From Theristus sp. LFF4_11 (lineage: Eukaryota > Nematoda > Chromadorea > Monhysterida > Xyalidae): a DNA stretch of 64,000 nucleotides. A program made the position numbers and the translations under genes. The stretch spans positions 1-64,000 of the forward strand of contig JASANC010001402.1 in assembly GCA_030248135.1 (NCBI GenBank), read 5' to 3'. Position 1 is the first letter of the stretch. Each line of letters starts with the position of its first letter. The notes below the pieces were generated by a model that did no database searches, had not been told where the DNA came from, and saw only the letters and a program-made list of their open reading frames with translations. Shown here piece after piece: positions 12,346 through 27,235 of the stretch.

Positions 12346-15300
12346 TCACGGCAACGGCTCGACGTAGTTTGCCGGTATCAAACCGGTCCGCCCGTTCAAG
12401 GTGCCCACCAGCCATCCGGGCTCCTTCGATTGGTGCACTGCAATGTTGGTTTAGGTTTTTTGCTTGGTTTGAGTGTAAGCTGAACGAATGTATAGTCTAC
12501 ATATTCGAGCGTGTCTAGCCGAAATGACGTCACGTGGTCTAAAACTTGCTCATGTCAACCGCAGCAAACCGGACTTTCAGTTTGGCTGTGAAAAAACCGG
12601 CCAAGCCGAACCAAACATTCTGGCACTTGTGCATGATGAACTTGACGCTTTAAAAAACAAATGACGTCCAATCGGTGCGACAATACGAGGCTGTTTTGCA
12701 GTTTCAAAGCTCATCACGTGCCCTACCGTTTGTGATGATCTGACCGGGTATGAACGCCAGTTCCGTCTCGTGTCCTGCCGTGCACTCGTAGAGCGTGCGA
12801 ACGCGGCGCCTAAAAAACACAAGAACAACTGTGTCAGAGGAGACACAACACCGATGCTGCTAGCCACAGTGGCCGTTCACACGGAACGTCGTCAACGCCA
12901 CGCACGTCCAACCGAACGTCAAACGGCAGCCACAGTGACTGTGCGTCATGCAGGAACAGGTTCACGTGTATGCTTGTTTTGCTGTTGCTTTTCTTTGCGT
13001 ATGTGTGCAGTCGCGTGTCGTTTGTCGTTGCTGACAGCTGCCGACAGTGGCACCAGTGGGCATGTCATGCAACGATGCAACGACAATCTGACACGCGCAG
13101 CTCTCGACGTGGACAGACGTGAAACACTGAACAAAGGGCTGTGCGTGCCGCCGCCAGCACGCGTTTGTGGTGTGTGTGCATGTGTCGTTTTGCGTACACG
13201 GTTACACACACGAACACACTGACCTCGGCTGCATTACAAGCGGTGCGTTCAAATAGGCCGTGCCAAACGGGACACCGGACGTTTGTGCTGGTTGCAGGTG
13301 AGACAGGCTGAAAGAGAGGCAGCAAGCTGGGTGAACGAGCTGATTAGTTCGGTTGTTCGGAGGGGTTTTTTGAAACGAAAAACTGTAGTTCTGAATTGGA
13401 CAGCAAGGATAGAAGAAAGTGTTGTTTAAAGAAGGAGAAGCGTTTAGCTTTCATGATGGTTAACTGTAGTAGCGGCCTTTAATTTGTGGTTTGAGCATAG
13501 TACCGTGCGACGGTGCGGTGGAACGTGGTGAGCACCGATTTTCTAGATGTAGGCAGTATTCGCCACATGATTTACCGTCTCTGTTCAACAACCCGTCTTG
13601 CTAAAAAAATCGCCATGCACAAATTTGTGCATCGATTGCTCAAGAAGTGACGTGCAAACATCGTGTTTCACACTTTGATGAATTTAAAAAGGTTCATAAA
13701 TGCTGAGGAAAAACGGGCCTCGGTGATCAAGTGGTCCAAGGTAGTGGTCCGGAAAACCAGAGACGTGGATTCCGATTAGCATCGCACTTGAGGTTTCACA
13801 GCTTTTTCCGATGATGCCTGCATCTCTTTCCAAAAAATAGACACTGATATGATGGTTTTCAGTTGTCAACGCTATGTGAAGTGCGTTTCACATATTTTTG
13901 ATATGTGAAACGACATGTGAAACAACATATAACCGACTGTATATGTTGTCGGTACAGATACAGCTACATGTAATGCAATCAAAAGTATGTGAAACACGAT
14001 ATTTACAGCAGTGTGTTCATGCCGCGAGGTTGCACCTAATTGCGGCATTATTCACCGCATGGCGGCCAGATTCACCACATTTGTCAGATTGTTTGCGTTC
14101 CACCACGCCGTCGCACGGATATGGAAGTGTGCTTTTTTATGCATACCAGTTTTTACCGCAAAAACCTGACCATACTGAGCGTTCTGATTGACCCGGATTT
14201 TTTCATTTTGCTTTCTTTTTAAATTTTGAAATTTTAAATGGTTTAAATCAAAAATCTAACTTTACCACGTTACAACAAAATTCCACGTTTTGTTGGGGCT
14301 GGGGTTGGGACGTGGGTTGGGTTAGGTTGGCAACCGACTTCCCTGCTCGGATTTTCGGTAGTTTTTTGAAATGGAAATGTTGCCTTCGTGTAATTCTTTT
14401 TCCTTTTTCCTAAGTTTGTCAGCCATGATTCGTACTCCAAAATATTGATACATAACTTCAAACCAATGAGAAGTTTACGCCTTCTAAATTTGACCAAAGA
14501 GATCTGGTTGATTTGGTGCTTCTTTTTTCTAACTTTTTTCAGATTGAATTGAAAGCAGCTATGGTAACCGATGAAAACAAAACACGCCGCACAGCAAAAA
14601 TTCGCCGCAAGGCAAATTTCGCCGTGGGCCAAAATTCGCCACAAAAAAATCCAAACAATTATGGTAACACCTGCTTGGTTGCCTCCTTCCGTAACGAACG
14701 AAGCATGCTTCATGCATTTTTTTTTGTTTCAATTGATTTTCGGTTTATCATTGGTTTGACCATTCAAAACCGCCCAACCCAGAGGAGAGGGATACCGAGT
14801 TGACAAATGGGAAACACAAAAAACAGGTTTGGACAGGACAGAAACCAAAACAAGAAGTAGGAGAAGGGCTTACGAAAACTAAGTCTAGATAGAGTCACAC
14901 AAACAGAACAACGGAACTGCCTAAAACTACCAACACCCGTTCTTGGACAACGACTTACGAGCTGGACAACCCAGAACTGGACAGACGTTTGTGCCAACTG
15001 TAAATCGTTTTCATTGGTTGGTTGTGCACTGCTTTAACTTGCACTTTGTTTGATCATATTCAACTGTACAGTTGGATTCCACTGATTACAACGGTCTTGT
15101 TGTCTGTTCTGCAGTGCAGACAGTCTTGATATGTTTGCAAGACAAAGTTTGCCTGCGTACTAAAGAACGCCAAAACACCGTGAATATCACGCTGATACTT
15201 GAGCGAGGACTGCTGGCAAATCAATATTGTTTTTGTATTAACTCACATGTCTCCGGGATAAGGCGGTGCGTACGAAATGCTCATTCGACCTGAAAGTTCG

Positions 15301-18300
15301 GTTATCATTGAATCAAAATTTTGTCAAAAACCACTCGCGAATCTTGCAAAAAAATATGCTACACACTGACCTGACGATTTGGCAGTGTTGTTTGAATGTG
15401 GCCTATTTGGCGAGGGAGACGACTCGGAGTTTGTGTTGTTTGTGGCGCTGCCATCGGAGACGAGCGATTCACAGCTGTCGCCGATCGGCTGTTGTTGAGC
15501 AGTCTGTGGTCCGTTGTGCGTTGGCGCCGTTCGGACACTTGGATTTGGCATCGATGCTGCGTGGTGGTGACCATCAACTGTGGTTGACGATTGAGCGCCT
15601 GTTGATGGAATACCGGAAAATCAAGGAGCGTTCGTAAAAAACGTAATTTAATACAACTGGCACTTACTGGTGGTTGCTAGTATCTCTTGGTAAATGTTGA
15701 TTGGTCTAGTGGCCGCAAGCGGACCGGAACGAGTGGACGGAACTGCGTTCGACGCTGAATACACCCTTGGAGCGGCCGACACGCCACGGACGTTCGGCAG
15801 ATGGACGCTCAGCGGCGACGCGTAGCGCACCGGCGGTGGGCCTGCTTTCCGGTGCAGCTGTCTGTTCGTCCGGTCCAGGTGTCGCATCATCTCGTCGCGA
15901 TCCTCGTCGTTCGACTCGTTCAACTGGTCGACGCTGCGCGCGATCGCGCACGATGCTTGCAGTGTTGCGATCTCCGTCGTTGGACAGGCGCTCGAGTGCT
16001 CCGGCTTCGGCGGTCGCGGCGCGCACACGGTCGGTGGTGGTCGAGACGAGAATATCTGCAACATTGCGCTGTTGTATGGCAAAATGCCTCATTCGTGCAA
16101 TATATAGCGCTGGCGTCACTTCGCTACACATCCATGAAGCAAAAACACGGCAGCACCACGTGCTAAAGTGACGCCTGCGCTTCAGCGCGTGCGATTCCGT
16201 GAATGAGAAAGTTCTTGAAGGTTTACATTGACCAAGCGCGACGCCATGTCTAATGTGGAACCTGTTCACAATTGTCGATCAGTATTTCGACGACCACATT
16301 GCAGAACTTGATGTCCATGATTGCAGCGAGCGACTCTTCTTTGTGCCTGAGCAGCGACGGGCCGAAACAAACGCCAAGATTGCCGATTGTCATCAAATTA
16401 ACAGCGGAATGATCCGTTACTCTGAAAGATGATTGTTCGCATTCGAAATGTATTAACCCTATGGTTCATGAATCAGATTGTTGAATGCAAACCTTCGCAG
16501 GTGTTTGATAATCATCTCCAAAATTCGAAAACGATCACCGGGCAGCTGATAAACATAATAATGGACGTGGTTAACACGCTCGATTAGACTGTCCATTTTG
16601 GCGGCGTTTATAAACTTTGCGTGCAAGTCGTACGTCATCACTGGTTCCGGTAAACTTCTGCAATTTTAAACCCATGGTTTGGTAGTTGCTAGTTGATATG
16701 CAGCATTGCTGAATCACAACAATTTTGTCAGGTTTTATAGACCTGAGATACGTTTTAACAGCACTAGTGATCGTTCGCATTTCCCATTCGACGTCATCAG
16801 TCAAGTCCAGCTGCTTTTGTTTTTGTTTATCCAAGCCGTACTGCAGCAGCTTTTGCACCTTTGAACTAACGCCGCAATTTCTGTATAAACCTTGTTCTTC
16901 GAGTCCACCTGAAGCACATAACTGGTGAGTTATTTTTCTTGGAAGATGATATGACAGCTCGGCCAAACAATTACCGTTGTCTTCCACAGCATGTAGGCAC
17001 ATTGCGATGAAATCAATTCCAACATTGTCAAGCGATGCTGAAATTGAAAAATTAGGCTTAATGATACCGCTTGAGTTATTAATTAATGATTGCCTAATTG
17101 TAACACTTTATGTGGTTCAGTCATTCTTTACACACTTTCCAATGGCTTGACTGGTCCAGCACCGGGACTGTACAGTGGTTCTTGGCCATCTAACGCTTCC
17201 AACCATAAACGACGATCATCTTCTGACAGCGCCTGCAGGGTCATCGGGTCCGGCCCTCTGAAATCAGTCTTCTCGATCGTACTTTTCGACTGCTAGCGTT
17301 TTGTTGAAAATTTAGAAAAGGTGCAAAAAAAGTAAGCAATGTTCATCCCAACCGACCGTTCTGTATAAATATCGAAACAATATCTTCGATCAATTGTGTC
17401 ACTCGCTCTTCTAGTGCATGATTTCAGTTTCATTGATATGCTGCTAGCCTGTGCCAATGTAGTCGAGTTGTTACTATCCAGCTTTGATTGTGTCTGCGAA
17501 CCGCTAAGTTGATGATAACTTACGAAAGTTCCTCGCATATCTTGCTTGGCAGCGTGCGTGTGCGGTATGATGGTGAATATTCGCGATTCTCTCTGATAAA
17601 CGCAGTAGTACTTGGTCCACTGTGTCGGTCCGATGTTTTCTACAATCAGTTTCGTGTTCTAAGAACTCAAGACACTTTGAAAGTATTAGAAAAAATATTG
17701 ACTGGGCTTTTCACTTGGCTCACTTTTTTCCATCACGTACAAATATCCCTGGCGAATGCTGCTGTTTGTTGACACAGAAGGTGTGGTGTCGCACTGGGTC
17801 TGCAAAAAGAGGGTTGTTGCCCAGATAAACCATAAACAACGGACTTCGGCTTGACCAAACCGCAGAAAATTCTCAGAGACATACCGAAGTCACTGGTGCG
17901 CGGACGTTGAGCATTTTTGTTTTCAATTCCTCTGCTTCTTTTTCAGCAACGATAAAACTTTGTTTAGCCTGTGGATAAAAGATTCATTTGTCTATATTCA
18001 GTCGCGCAAGGTATTTATTTAGTGGGGAAACTCAATAGAAGAAAAGAACCGGAACTTCATTCGTACAAAAATACCTTTTCAATTTTTATTTGCACCAAAT
18101 CAAGATACGGCTTGAAATCTTCGTGGACAACGTGACCTGCAGCATCGAGGTTTGTTAAAGTTGAATGTTCCAAATTTAATTCATTTAAAACATGATTCGG
18201 AAAATTAAAATAAATAGCATTGTTAATGTTAATGGATTTCTTTCACGCACCAACGTGATAGAATGACAGCCAACTGTAGAGGAATGCACTCAATGTTTTG

Positions 18301-21255
18301 ACAAACTCAAATCGCATACGTTCTTCAACAGCTTGCAAAGTGTAAACATGATCTAATGAAGCCTGGAAAAAATTCGGAAGTATGTTCATTAGTGCGGTTG
18401 AATCAAATGGGCTGACGGAAAAACAACTTGGTAAAAATGGCGCCGTTCCATTTCGAGTACAGCATCTGCTTCTTTGAAATCGGTGTGTTTGCCCTTTGCA
18501 GTGGACAGATGCAGATGCTTGTCGAGCGATTGGTAATATTTGGTGCTCGCTTTGTCGAACTTTTTTCGGTCATCCTATAAATACCGATGTTATGTACGAT
18601 CTTCTTTGTCTGAATGATAAAATAACGAATGTTTGCAAACTCTGTTTACATTTAATGCGTGGCCAATTTTTTCGGAACGGAAAATTTTCAGTGGCTGTAT
18701 GTACAGGCGTTCGGCTTCTTCCAGCTGAAAAATTTAGCACAACAGTCTCATGTGAAGACTTTGTGTGTGGTAAAAAAGATCTTGCTGTGAAAAATGATAT
18801 TTGGTATCTTACAATGCCATCTCTTTGGTCTTCCACTTGTGTAATAACTCGTCCGAATTCTTTCAAGCAACCAGCTGAAAGTTTTTCAGAATGTTTGGAT
18901 AACAAAAAGCATTGAAAATTTATGGGTCCATGAAACTTACTAGGTTGCACACTTATATATCTACAAAATGCACATGTAATGTACATTGTAGCTATAAAAC
19001 AAATACCACCGGGTCTTGCATCTGCATGACCTGTTTATATATTTCTGCAGGCGCACACTTACCAATGACTCGTTCTTCGTCTGTTTGTGTGCCGACTGTT
19101 TCAAACTCAAATTCGCTCAACGTACGCGCAAAGCGTCGATGCGCCGTTGACAATTCTGTGCGATAAAAGTGCGTAAAATCTTACTAAAAACATTTCATTA
19201 CAGGCAATATTTGGTGTAGCGTACTACAACGCGGATGTGTGCGTAAACTGAAATTTACGGCACTGAAACTAGAGCGCCACCCGCGGAATTGTGTGCCGAA
19301 CGTGTCAATTCAGAATATTATACTGTCAAATTGTGTACTGGCACACGACCAACGAAGCAATGGTAGCAGGACCATTCGTCTCTATTAAAGAGCAATAGGC
19401 TCACGACAAGCTGAAATTGTTGTAGTCTCTCTGTGTTCGCGATGTCATGTTTTACACAGATGTATGCCTGTATCGCGTATCCATTGAATATTATTATCTG
19501 TTAGCTGTGTATGCATGTAGCTTACTGATAATGCTCACTGTATTATGGCAGCTAACTAAAGCTAAACAGAATGATCTATGTGCATGTATATCTGAATATG
19601 TGAGCGCATGCGCATGTATGTATGTAGTATGGTCGCAGCAGACATGCACTCACTATTGATATTAGAGCATGCGCCGTAAAGGCATGTGACAAAAAGCAGC
19701 CCTCTGGTACGAACTGCTGGTGTGCTCCTACTTTAGCTGGTCGTTCCAATGACTCTAGTGAACCCCGGGCGCTAGCGGATAACTTGAGCGTCTGGTTAGC
19801 TCTTGTCGCGCGGTCGCGGGAAACAAACGAGTCCCAAGTGGCCTGCAGTGCACCCACAACGAGGGCGTGCGTATTCGGCGCTTGTGTGTGTGTGTGTGTG
19901 TGTGTGTGTGTCGATATAAAGATCAAGACTTTTTGGGTTACACATCAGAATGAATACGCACGACTATATACCGGACGCATTGGGCGTGGCGCTGTTGTCT
20001 TATTTTGTTGGCTCTGCAAGGATGTGCATGTGGATGCTCAAATGAGATACAGGCACACTATAATACACGCTTCCGTAATGAATCATTCGTTCGTTCGTTC
20101 GTTCGTTCGTTGGAACCAGCTTGTCTGTTAGCTGGTTGCCAAATGCGTGTCATAGTGTTTTACATGTAAATGTAATATGTGTGTGTTGTGTCGAAAACTG
20201 TGTTCTGGTCGAACTTTGAAACAGTAAAATGTGCAATATTAAGCGCGTTTCACGCGCTCGTCTGAGTTTCGTTTAAAGCCCCGCTTCTGAGTGCTGAACT
20301 TGTTTTGTTAAGTTGTTTTACTCGCAAACTTTTCTCAAATTTCAACAATATTTTAACCATTTTCGGAATCTCAAAAATATAGCAGCTGCGTTCGTTTATC
20401 TGTCCGGTGGAAAATGACGAAGTCGATAAAACCTGATATTTTGCGCGTCTAAGTTGTTGAAACCTTTTATATACTGATACTGCCTTTTGCGACTCTAGGC
20501 AAAAAAACACCTGTGTATGTAAGGGGTAAAATTTTCTGTTGAATTAACTGCGGCACTTTAAGAAACGGAAACAAACAAAATTGGATGATGACTGAGGCAA
20601 GGGATAGGAGTGTTTCAATGTATGTACGAAAAAACTCACTGAGGCTAATGATGGATGACGGAGAAACAAGTCGTCCGCATGTTATTTATGAAGAACTATA
20701 CCCTCTCCAATCTGTGAATCCCTCCCTGCACTGCCTTTTTGTTTTAAACTGCTGCTAAATTGTGTATTCTGTTTTAGCCTTGATCATCAGCTTGCAGTAA
20801 CATGCTTACATGTGCATGTAGGCAGACGAAAGCTGATCCAATAAAATAGTACCAATCCGTCTGCACTGTTGTTGTATCACACGGATAAACTTGTGGTAGG
20901 GAATCACAAAACGGGAAATGGAACCCGTAGATACAATACGAGCAGCACGAACCTTTGTTCCGTGCCTTGTAAAATAAAGAAAAAACTTGTCAGTTTTCGC
21001 TCTTGCAGTGCAGCAAATTTGGTGGAGATGCAGTGTCGATAGAAATTTGTTCAGCTTTATACAGCCAGTAAATCAAAGTACAGCAGCAAAATGTAACTTA
21101 CTTTGCGCACTAGCGATCAGTTCACGGCACTGCGTTTCAATTTGTTTGATACGCTTGTACGCAGCTTCTAAGGAGCGTTCGTGTTCGTGCATGTTTTGAC
21201 GGAACCAAGGGCTGTCGCTAAGACAATCGTCGAATTCTAACGGTTTCAACACCAT
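12346..21255 (-). CDS. Graf: GRAF-type Rho GTPase-activating protein (BAR-PH-RhoGAP-SH3), about 882 aa
   Basis: Exons in transcription order: 21102-21255, 19063-19155, 18813-18874, 18650-18724, 18428-18574, 18251-18362, 18075-18136, 17885-17968, 17724-17799, 17524-17639, 17357-17493, 17136-17257, 16975-17037, 16743-16908, 16493-16657, 16262-16421, 15668-16055, 15371-15598, 13224-13287, 12727-12809, 12346-12437. Every junction is in phase. The start [19 protein letters not shown] matches vertebrate GRAF (MGLPALEFSDCCLDSPHFR). The BAR region spans about 1-240 and the PH domain about 278-400 ([40 protein letters not shown]). RhoGAP spans about 410-600, with the arginine finger in GLYRNCG and [13 protein letters not shown] Ser/Pro-rich linker follows, and the SH3 domain at about 825-882 ends [12 protein letters not shown]. 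Family members bend membranes for clathrin-independent endocytosis and inactivate RhoA/Cdc42. ARHGAP10, 26 and 42 cannot be told apart in an invertebrate single copy. Confidence 0.93.
14959..14997 (-). other. Candidate optional 39-base microexon of the GRAF-like gene
   Basis: On the minus strand a TTTACAG acceptor and a GTAAGT donor bracket 39 bases with no stop in the frame set by the preceding exon (phase 1 in, phase 1 out). Inclusion would add 13 residues to the linker before the SH3 domain. No homologous sequence is recognised, so this rests on splice consensus alone. Confidence 0.35.
19883..19911. repeat. (TG)n microsatellite
   Basis: About 14 uninterrupted TG units lie in the first intron of the GRAF-like gene. 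Confidence 0.95.
20085..20111. repeat. (TTCG)n microsatellite
   Basis: Six to seven TTCG units lie in the first intron of the GRAF-like gene. Confidence 0.95.
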
Positions 21256-24200
21256 TTTAATAATTTATTTTGAAATAGGACGATTGCTGTCAACTTGAAA
21301 GAGACAACATTGTTTTGAAAAAGTTTGCTGATTTCTGTAAAGCAATTTAAAAACTCATTACAACAGTTGAAAAAACTCGTAAAGCTGTATAATACGCTAA
21401 ACCAATATTCTTCAAACTCAATTGTGCTTATAAACAGTTTTGATGAATCAGTTAAAGGAACAATAAAATAAGTTTTTGTTGCAACATTGTATGCAGCAGC
21501 AGTTAACCAATAAAAATTTACACAGCAATGCAGTTGTTGTTTTCCGCAACCAACACTCAGCTTACAAAAATATCGTGGTGACACACACGTTGCAGAAATA
21601 TCGTTTCAAAGTCAACAGCTTTGTAAAAATAAACTGGTTCAACGAAAACGCGCAAGTTTGCTCAGGTGCATAAATTTAATGTTGGTACAAATATTAATGT
21701 TTCCCGTTGGTCAGGATGAAGTTCACAGTTATTTGGCCTCTTACTAACATGAAAAATATCGACTTAAGTACTAAATATCGACACGCCCTTGGATTCGCTT
21801 GCTTCACTAAGTTTGAAACAAACAACTGAAACGGCAAGCACCATTTTGTGTTTTCCCATAATCGATATACTAATGCCATGGTACATGGTTTTAAAACCGT
21901 GCTATCTGAAACCATATGAACAAACGGCTTTGTGTCTAAAATAGGACATGAATGTTTAAGGCACCGCCTTGACAAAGTGTACCACTGTGACATGAACGTC
22001 AGTTAATAAGCAAGCGAACGGGTGGTAAAGATAGAAAGAGACTCACGCAAAAGACACGGCTTATCTTCTACTGATGTGCAGATCCGTCGAAGTACGAATT
22101 GTCGGTTGCAGGACCTCACTTTAGTTTGCAAGCCTTATGAAACCGGATGTGTCACTAATTTTTAAACTTTATTTTCACTGAAAGACACAAAAAAGTGCTC
22201 CCCTGAGTTTTTTGATGATCCTGTGAAGTAAACTAAGTAAACTAAAAATCAAGTAACTCAGGCAGGATCTTTGTAATCAGCCATCCCAAATTTACAATTG
22301 TCCAACTATTTTCCTTTCTGAAAGTCCGCATATGTTTCAGTCTCAATGTATAGCATTTTTTATTGAATGAAACTTACAACACAGCAACTTAATGGGGCCC
22401 TAAAACGCAGCTGCGCTGATAAAAACTGGTTGCGTGGACTTAGTAGCTGGGCGTCTTGTTTGGAAAAACGAAGCTTTTAGGCATTATTACCAGCTAACAA
22501 ACCAAAAGAGACACGAATCAATAAACGAGCGGGCGGGGCATGTCGGCCAGTTAGTTCGCTGTAACTATGTACGTACGTATGTAACTGGCACATTTAGCAT
22601 TTTCTGCAATCCAATTTCATGCGGCGCAACATGCAACACAGCAGATTGCAGGGAGTTGAAACAAAAAGAATTGGATGATGAAGCTGTTTGAGAATAACTG
22701 ATGACTGTTTCTAAAAACAAGAGAATTGCATCATGTCGATAAATGATAAGGACCGAGAGAAACCAGGGCCTCACACAGCGATGGATTGCTATCGCTACTG
22801 CCGCATTGCTTATTCTTGCGGTTGGTTGGTAATAAAAGCAAATAATCATAAATTATGCCGACAACAGAAAGACTTGCTTTCAAACCAAACTACAGGCACT
22901 GCAATCTTTTGACAAAAACAACGGCAAGCAGAGCAAGTGCATTTGTACGTACCCAATGTACTTGTGGTAATCTTTGGAGAACCTTCACATTGGTTGTGCC
23001 AACAGTGGTATGAATGATATCATACACTCAAAATTTGATTGTGGTCTTGAATGAGTTTTTTCTCCGCTTAGAATAGGAATTTACAACGCAGAAACGTTCA
23101 GAAAATTTCAAAAAGGGTAGAAACAAGCAACAAAGAAATACCCAGTATTAAAACTTCTAAACAAAAATGTTACATTGCTTGGTTTGCCTCAAACTTTAAA
23201 CATGACGCGACATACTTGTACAATGATGCATATAAACAGATGGAAAATCTCTGATGGCGTCGAACAACGCACGCAACGAATAATGGCATGTTATATTGAG
23301 ACATAAAACGAACCACACTGTATGCATCTCAGTAGCTTTATGCGCGTGAAACAAACAAACACTTTCGATTTCTGATGTTTGCGTCAGGGACATACAAAAA
23401 TGTAGCAGTCAGCAAATAACAAAGACTGCGAAGCGCTGCATCGTCACTCATAGCAGCGTGTTCGCTACTGCCGCTAAGTTTGCTAACGGCGTTTAAGTAC
23501 ATGTATAGCAGCAGCGTGCATTTGCTAAAAGAATTTGTAATTGCTTCTTGTCAATCCGTTCTCAATGGCGCGATGTTTCCGTTATCACTTATTGCTGTAC
23601 CAGCGGTAAATTTTGTCTAAAAACTCTCTCATCAAGTTTGTGGATAAATAATGAAAGATCTCTACCTACTGTTGAAGTGCAGAAATATAACACGGAAACA
23701 GCGAACAAAACGCGAAGCAAACGCTGCGCTCAATGAACCGTAAGGAACGCGCATAAATAGAATTGACGCGTTTGAAACGGCCTGTTCACTCCTCTCCTTA
23801 CGTTTAATATCTTATTTGGTCATTTTTGCGGAGAGGTTGCGTATATTTTATATATGGATTTGGTGTCATCTATAAACAATGCGACATCTATAAACCCATG
23901 GCACATGACGTATTTTATACCGGGTGTGCGCATGCTCGCACAAGTTTGGACTTGGTAAATATTCCGCTTCATGTTTTTGCATATGTTTTGCTTTCCGTTG
24001 CTTTATATTTCGAATTTCGAAAACAGTTATTGCCACCCAGTTACCTAACTTGCTTATATTTGATGGTTGGGAGTGAATAAATGGGTGGCTTATAGAATCA
24101 AGAGAAGGAACAGACGATTGTCACTAAATTGTCTTTGTCTTCTCAGTTGCAAACACCATTTCCTTTTGGATCAACACCAAAGCAGTCACTGTCAGTGTTG

Positions 24201-27200
24201 GGCATAGGCCAACAACCGACTTCTGTAGGTGACCTAAGGCTTCGCAAGCCTTTTATCAAGGAAAAATCGTCAACAAAATCTGTCACAAGGGTACAATATT
24301 AGCAGTTTTACCAGTGACAAAGATGCGACCCCTTTCCAGTGGCAAAGTTGACCAAGAACTCTACAGAACTGCTACCAGCTTTCAGGAACGTGCGTGTAAA
24401 TATGCATTACACAAATGTATATGTTTTAGACATACACATGTCAGCTGTCAACACATGTGAGCATTATAAGAAAAGTAAACAATGTAATTAAAAAAGATTT
24501 CTATTGGAAAAATATAAAACATAAAACGAAATAACAGCATGCATCATAACAAGCGTGTGGTTGCGCAAACCCGGTATACAAAATGAGTGTAAACCCAGGC
24601 GTGGGAAAGAAGGTGCGGGTTTATAGATGACCATTGACCTTATATATGTACGTCTATGTAAAATGTACGTTGTACATACGCATCCAGTTCATCCAATCTG
24701 GCGGGCATCATGTTTCGCAAAGCGCTGCCAATCAGACTAGCCGTGTGGCACAAACTATACTGCTGCTCTGCCAAGACAAGAATGCATTTCTGAGGCTTTC
24801 CGAATGCCAATGTCGCTCGCTGCTTATCAGCGTGCGATATGACTTCATTGACGCCAGTGGCGTGTGCATGTGGTTCTTGAGACCTGTGTGGCTCACGCAC
24901 TGGCTTGTATCTATCTAATCTCGTTGTTGTTCGTGTACACACCCGGCTCTAACACATGGCGTGATTGTTCGTTCGCACAAGAAATTTGAAGTGTAAGATA
25001 CACAGCGAGATAGCTGAGTTGAGTTTAAAATGCGTATTCCGTTGGTTTCATCCAGGTTGATGTGTTAACAGCACTGTGATGCCGCAGGTGCCGTCAAAAA
25101 CGTTTTGATTTTGTTCCCGATCGTTTGAAAAAGCAATGGGCTAGTGAAACATGTGAACCATAACCAAAGTTGCTTGTTGGAGTAGCGCAGTGAAGCACTG
25201 ATAGAGGATATGTACATAATTCGATTTTCAGATAAAATGTTAGTAAAAATATTAGTATCAGCAAGCAAACATGTCAAAACCGAATTGGTAAAAAAACGAA
25301 ATGGAACGAGCGCATTTTTTAAGTTTGCAGCTGTGTCTGCCCAATACTCGTGCACTTAGAACTTTTGCGATGATGAAGACAACGATTTGCGATGATGCTT
25401 GTTTATAATTCTTGTTCGTTGTCGAAGAGTGCATGTGTTTTTTTATAATGAGACAGGAGAGGATGGTGGTGAACAAACTGCCACTCGAATATTGCGCTTT
25501 GTCAAACACAGTGAACAGAGTGAGTCGCGACGGCCATGAACAAATGTGAATGTAACGTACATATGTACGTGTACGCTGTTGCGACAAATGACGCAGTCTT
25601 CATGCGTACAAGCGTCAGTCAACCGCCGTCGAAAAAAAAGAATTTCTCTGCTTGAAGCATGATTCAATAAAATCTTGACAGATAACGAATACACAGTGCA
25701 CATGTCTGCAAGACAGCTTATGCGTGAAAATTTTTATCTTGTATATGATTAGAAACAGCGGTCCGGTGGCTGATGATGGGGAAATCAGGAAATCAGGAGC
25801 TCCGCTGGTTGGCGCGGTTGTCGTCACAGAGTGGATGTTCACGTGATATTAACAAGTGTCGCGTGGTATGAGTCTCTTCTGACATATTGCTCACTAACAC
25901 GCACATATGCATGCGCTGGATTACTTTTTTCTGCTGCGTTTTATGCCAAAACCAAAGCCGTATATTACAGCGGGAATACAGAGGATGTGGTGTACATGTG
26001 CAGTCAAAGTACACGTTCAGATACAAGCGAGTCAGTGACACAACAACAATAACGGCAGCACATAAACGGGCAATCGAACGTGAAAGTTGTGTGCATGTTC
26101 ATGTAATGCACATTACGTGCTTTTACCATAAATGCAATGTAGCTGGCAGCAATTGGAAAAGTCTGTTCTGGGCTGCACATGTACACATAGTTGCATTTTA
26201 AAGAACCGGTCGTTTCATACGGTTGTGTATGTCGATGAAACTATTGATTGTTTACAACATAACGAGCACACTGCACTTGTTCATCTCACTATCTTCGACT
26301 AAGTGCATCATCTACATACGCGAACTTGTGGTTAGTCGTTTAGAGCCCAATGTGTGGACAGACATTATGAGGTTGCACATTATTCGTCCACTGTTCAGTT
26401 AATCTGTTTTGATGCGTCATCGGTAAAAGTTTTGCAAACGTGTTTGTTTGAGTTGTGTCATTATTTAGTGCAGTACACCAAACAACAACTCGGTTTTGTT
26501 CTGTCGGAGTTCAGTCATATCGGCACGTTTGTCTTAATATTCGCAATTCTGTATTGGAACGTCAATAAAAGTAAAAGTCAACTGTCAATAAAACAGTAAG
26601 GTTTCTGAAAAACAAACGACCTTGATTTAGGCCGGGTTGTTTTTGATATACGGCGGCAGGCTTATTCGTTGTAAGCTGCTTTTAAACAATCAGTGATATT
26701 GACAACCGACGACTTTACTGACGTGCAAAATTATTATTATTTATCAGCATGCACAGTATGCTACGTACGCTTTGTTTTTCAGTACGCTTCTCTTATCTTA
26801 TCACTGACTTTGCATTTCCGTGTACCAGTGTGTGTCAATGAACTTGCAAAGTTACATGTACATTGAGTTATTGAACAAAGTGGTCACCGCTGCTGAAAAC
26901 AGCTACAAGAAAGTACATGGTTGTTTACTGTACTGAAAACGCTTCAACTTCCACAACAGTGGTTGTGTTTCCACTTGCTGAAAACAAATTGACTGCCGAG
27001 TGCTGAGCAACCGTGATACGTGTATTTGTAACTATTACTCTACTTGACATGACTTGGTTTGTGAAGGTGACACACGCAATAAAAAATTGAAACCGGTTTC
27101 GCAACACGTTTAAAAACAAAACCAACACCAGACGTAGTGCGTTGTCGCGTGTCACGAACACCTCGTAACGTGCTGGTTTTGACTGGGCTGGAGCGGGCAA

Positions 27201-27235
27201 AAACCGGCAAAACTGTAAATGTATATGGTAAAACC
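21256..27235. other. Spacer between divergent GRAF-like and first NRF-6-like gene
   Basis: Six kilobases of AT-rich sequence separate the two start codons. It contains many short palindromes of the GTACATGTAC type. All frames are short and lack recognisable domains or paired splice sites. It must hold the 5' untranslated regions and promoters of both genes, but I cannot place them. Confidence 0.6.

Noticed and set aside
14270..14713. 147-residue minus-strand frame with Pro/Thr-rich end in a GRAF intron
   Set aside because: No phase-consistent acceptor and donor pair was found, and the exon 18 to 19 junction closes in frame without it.
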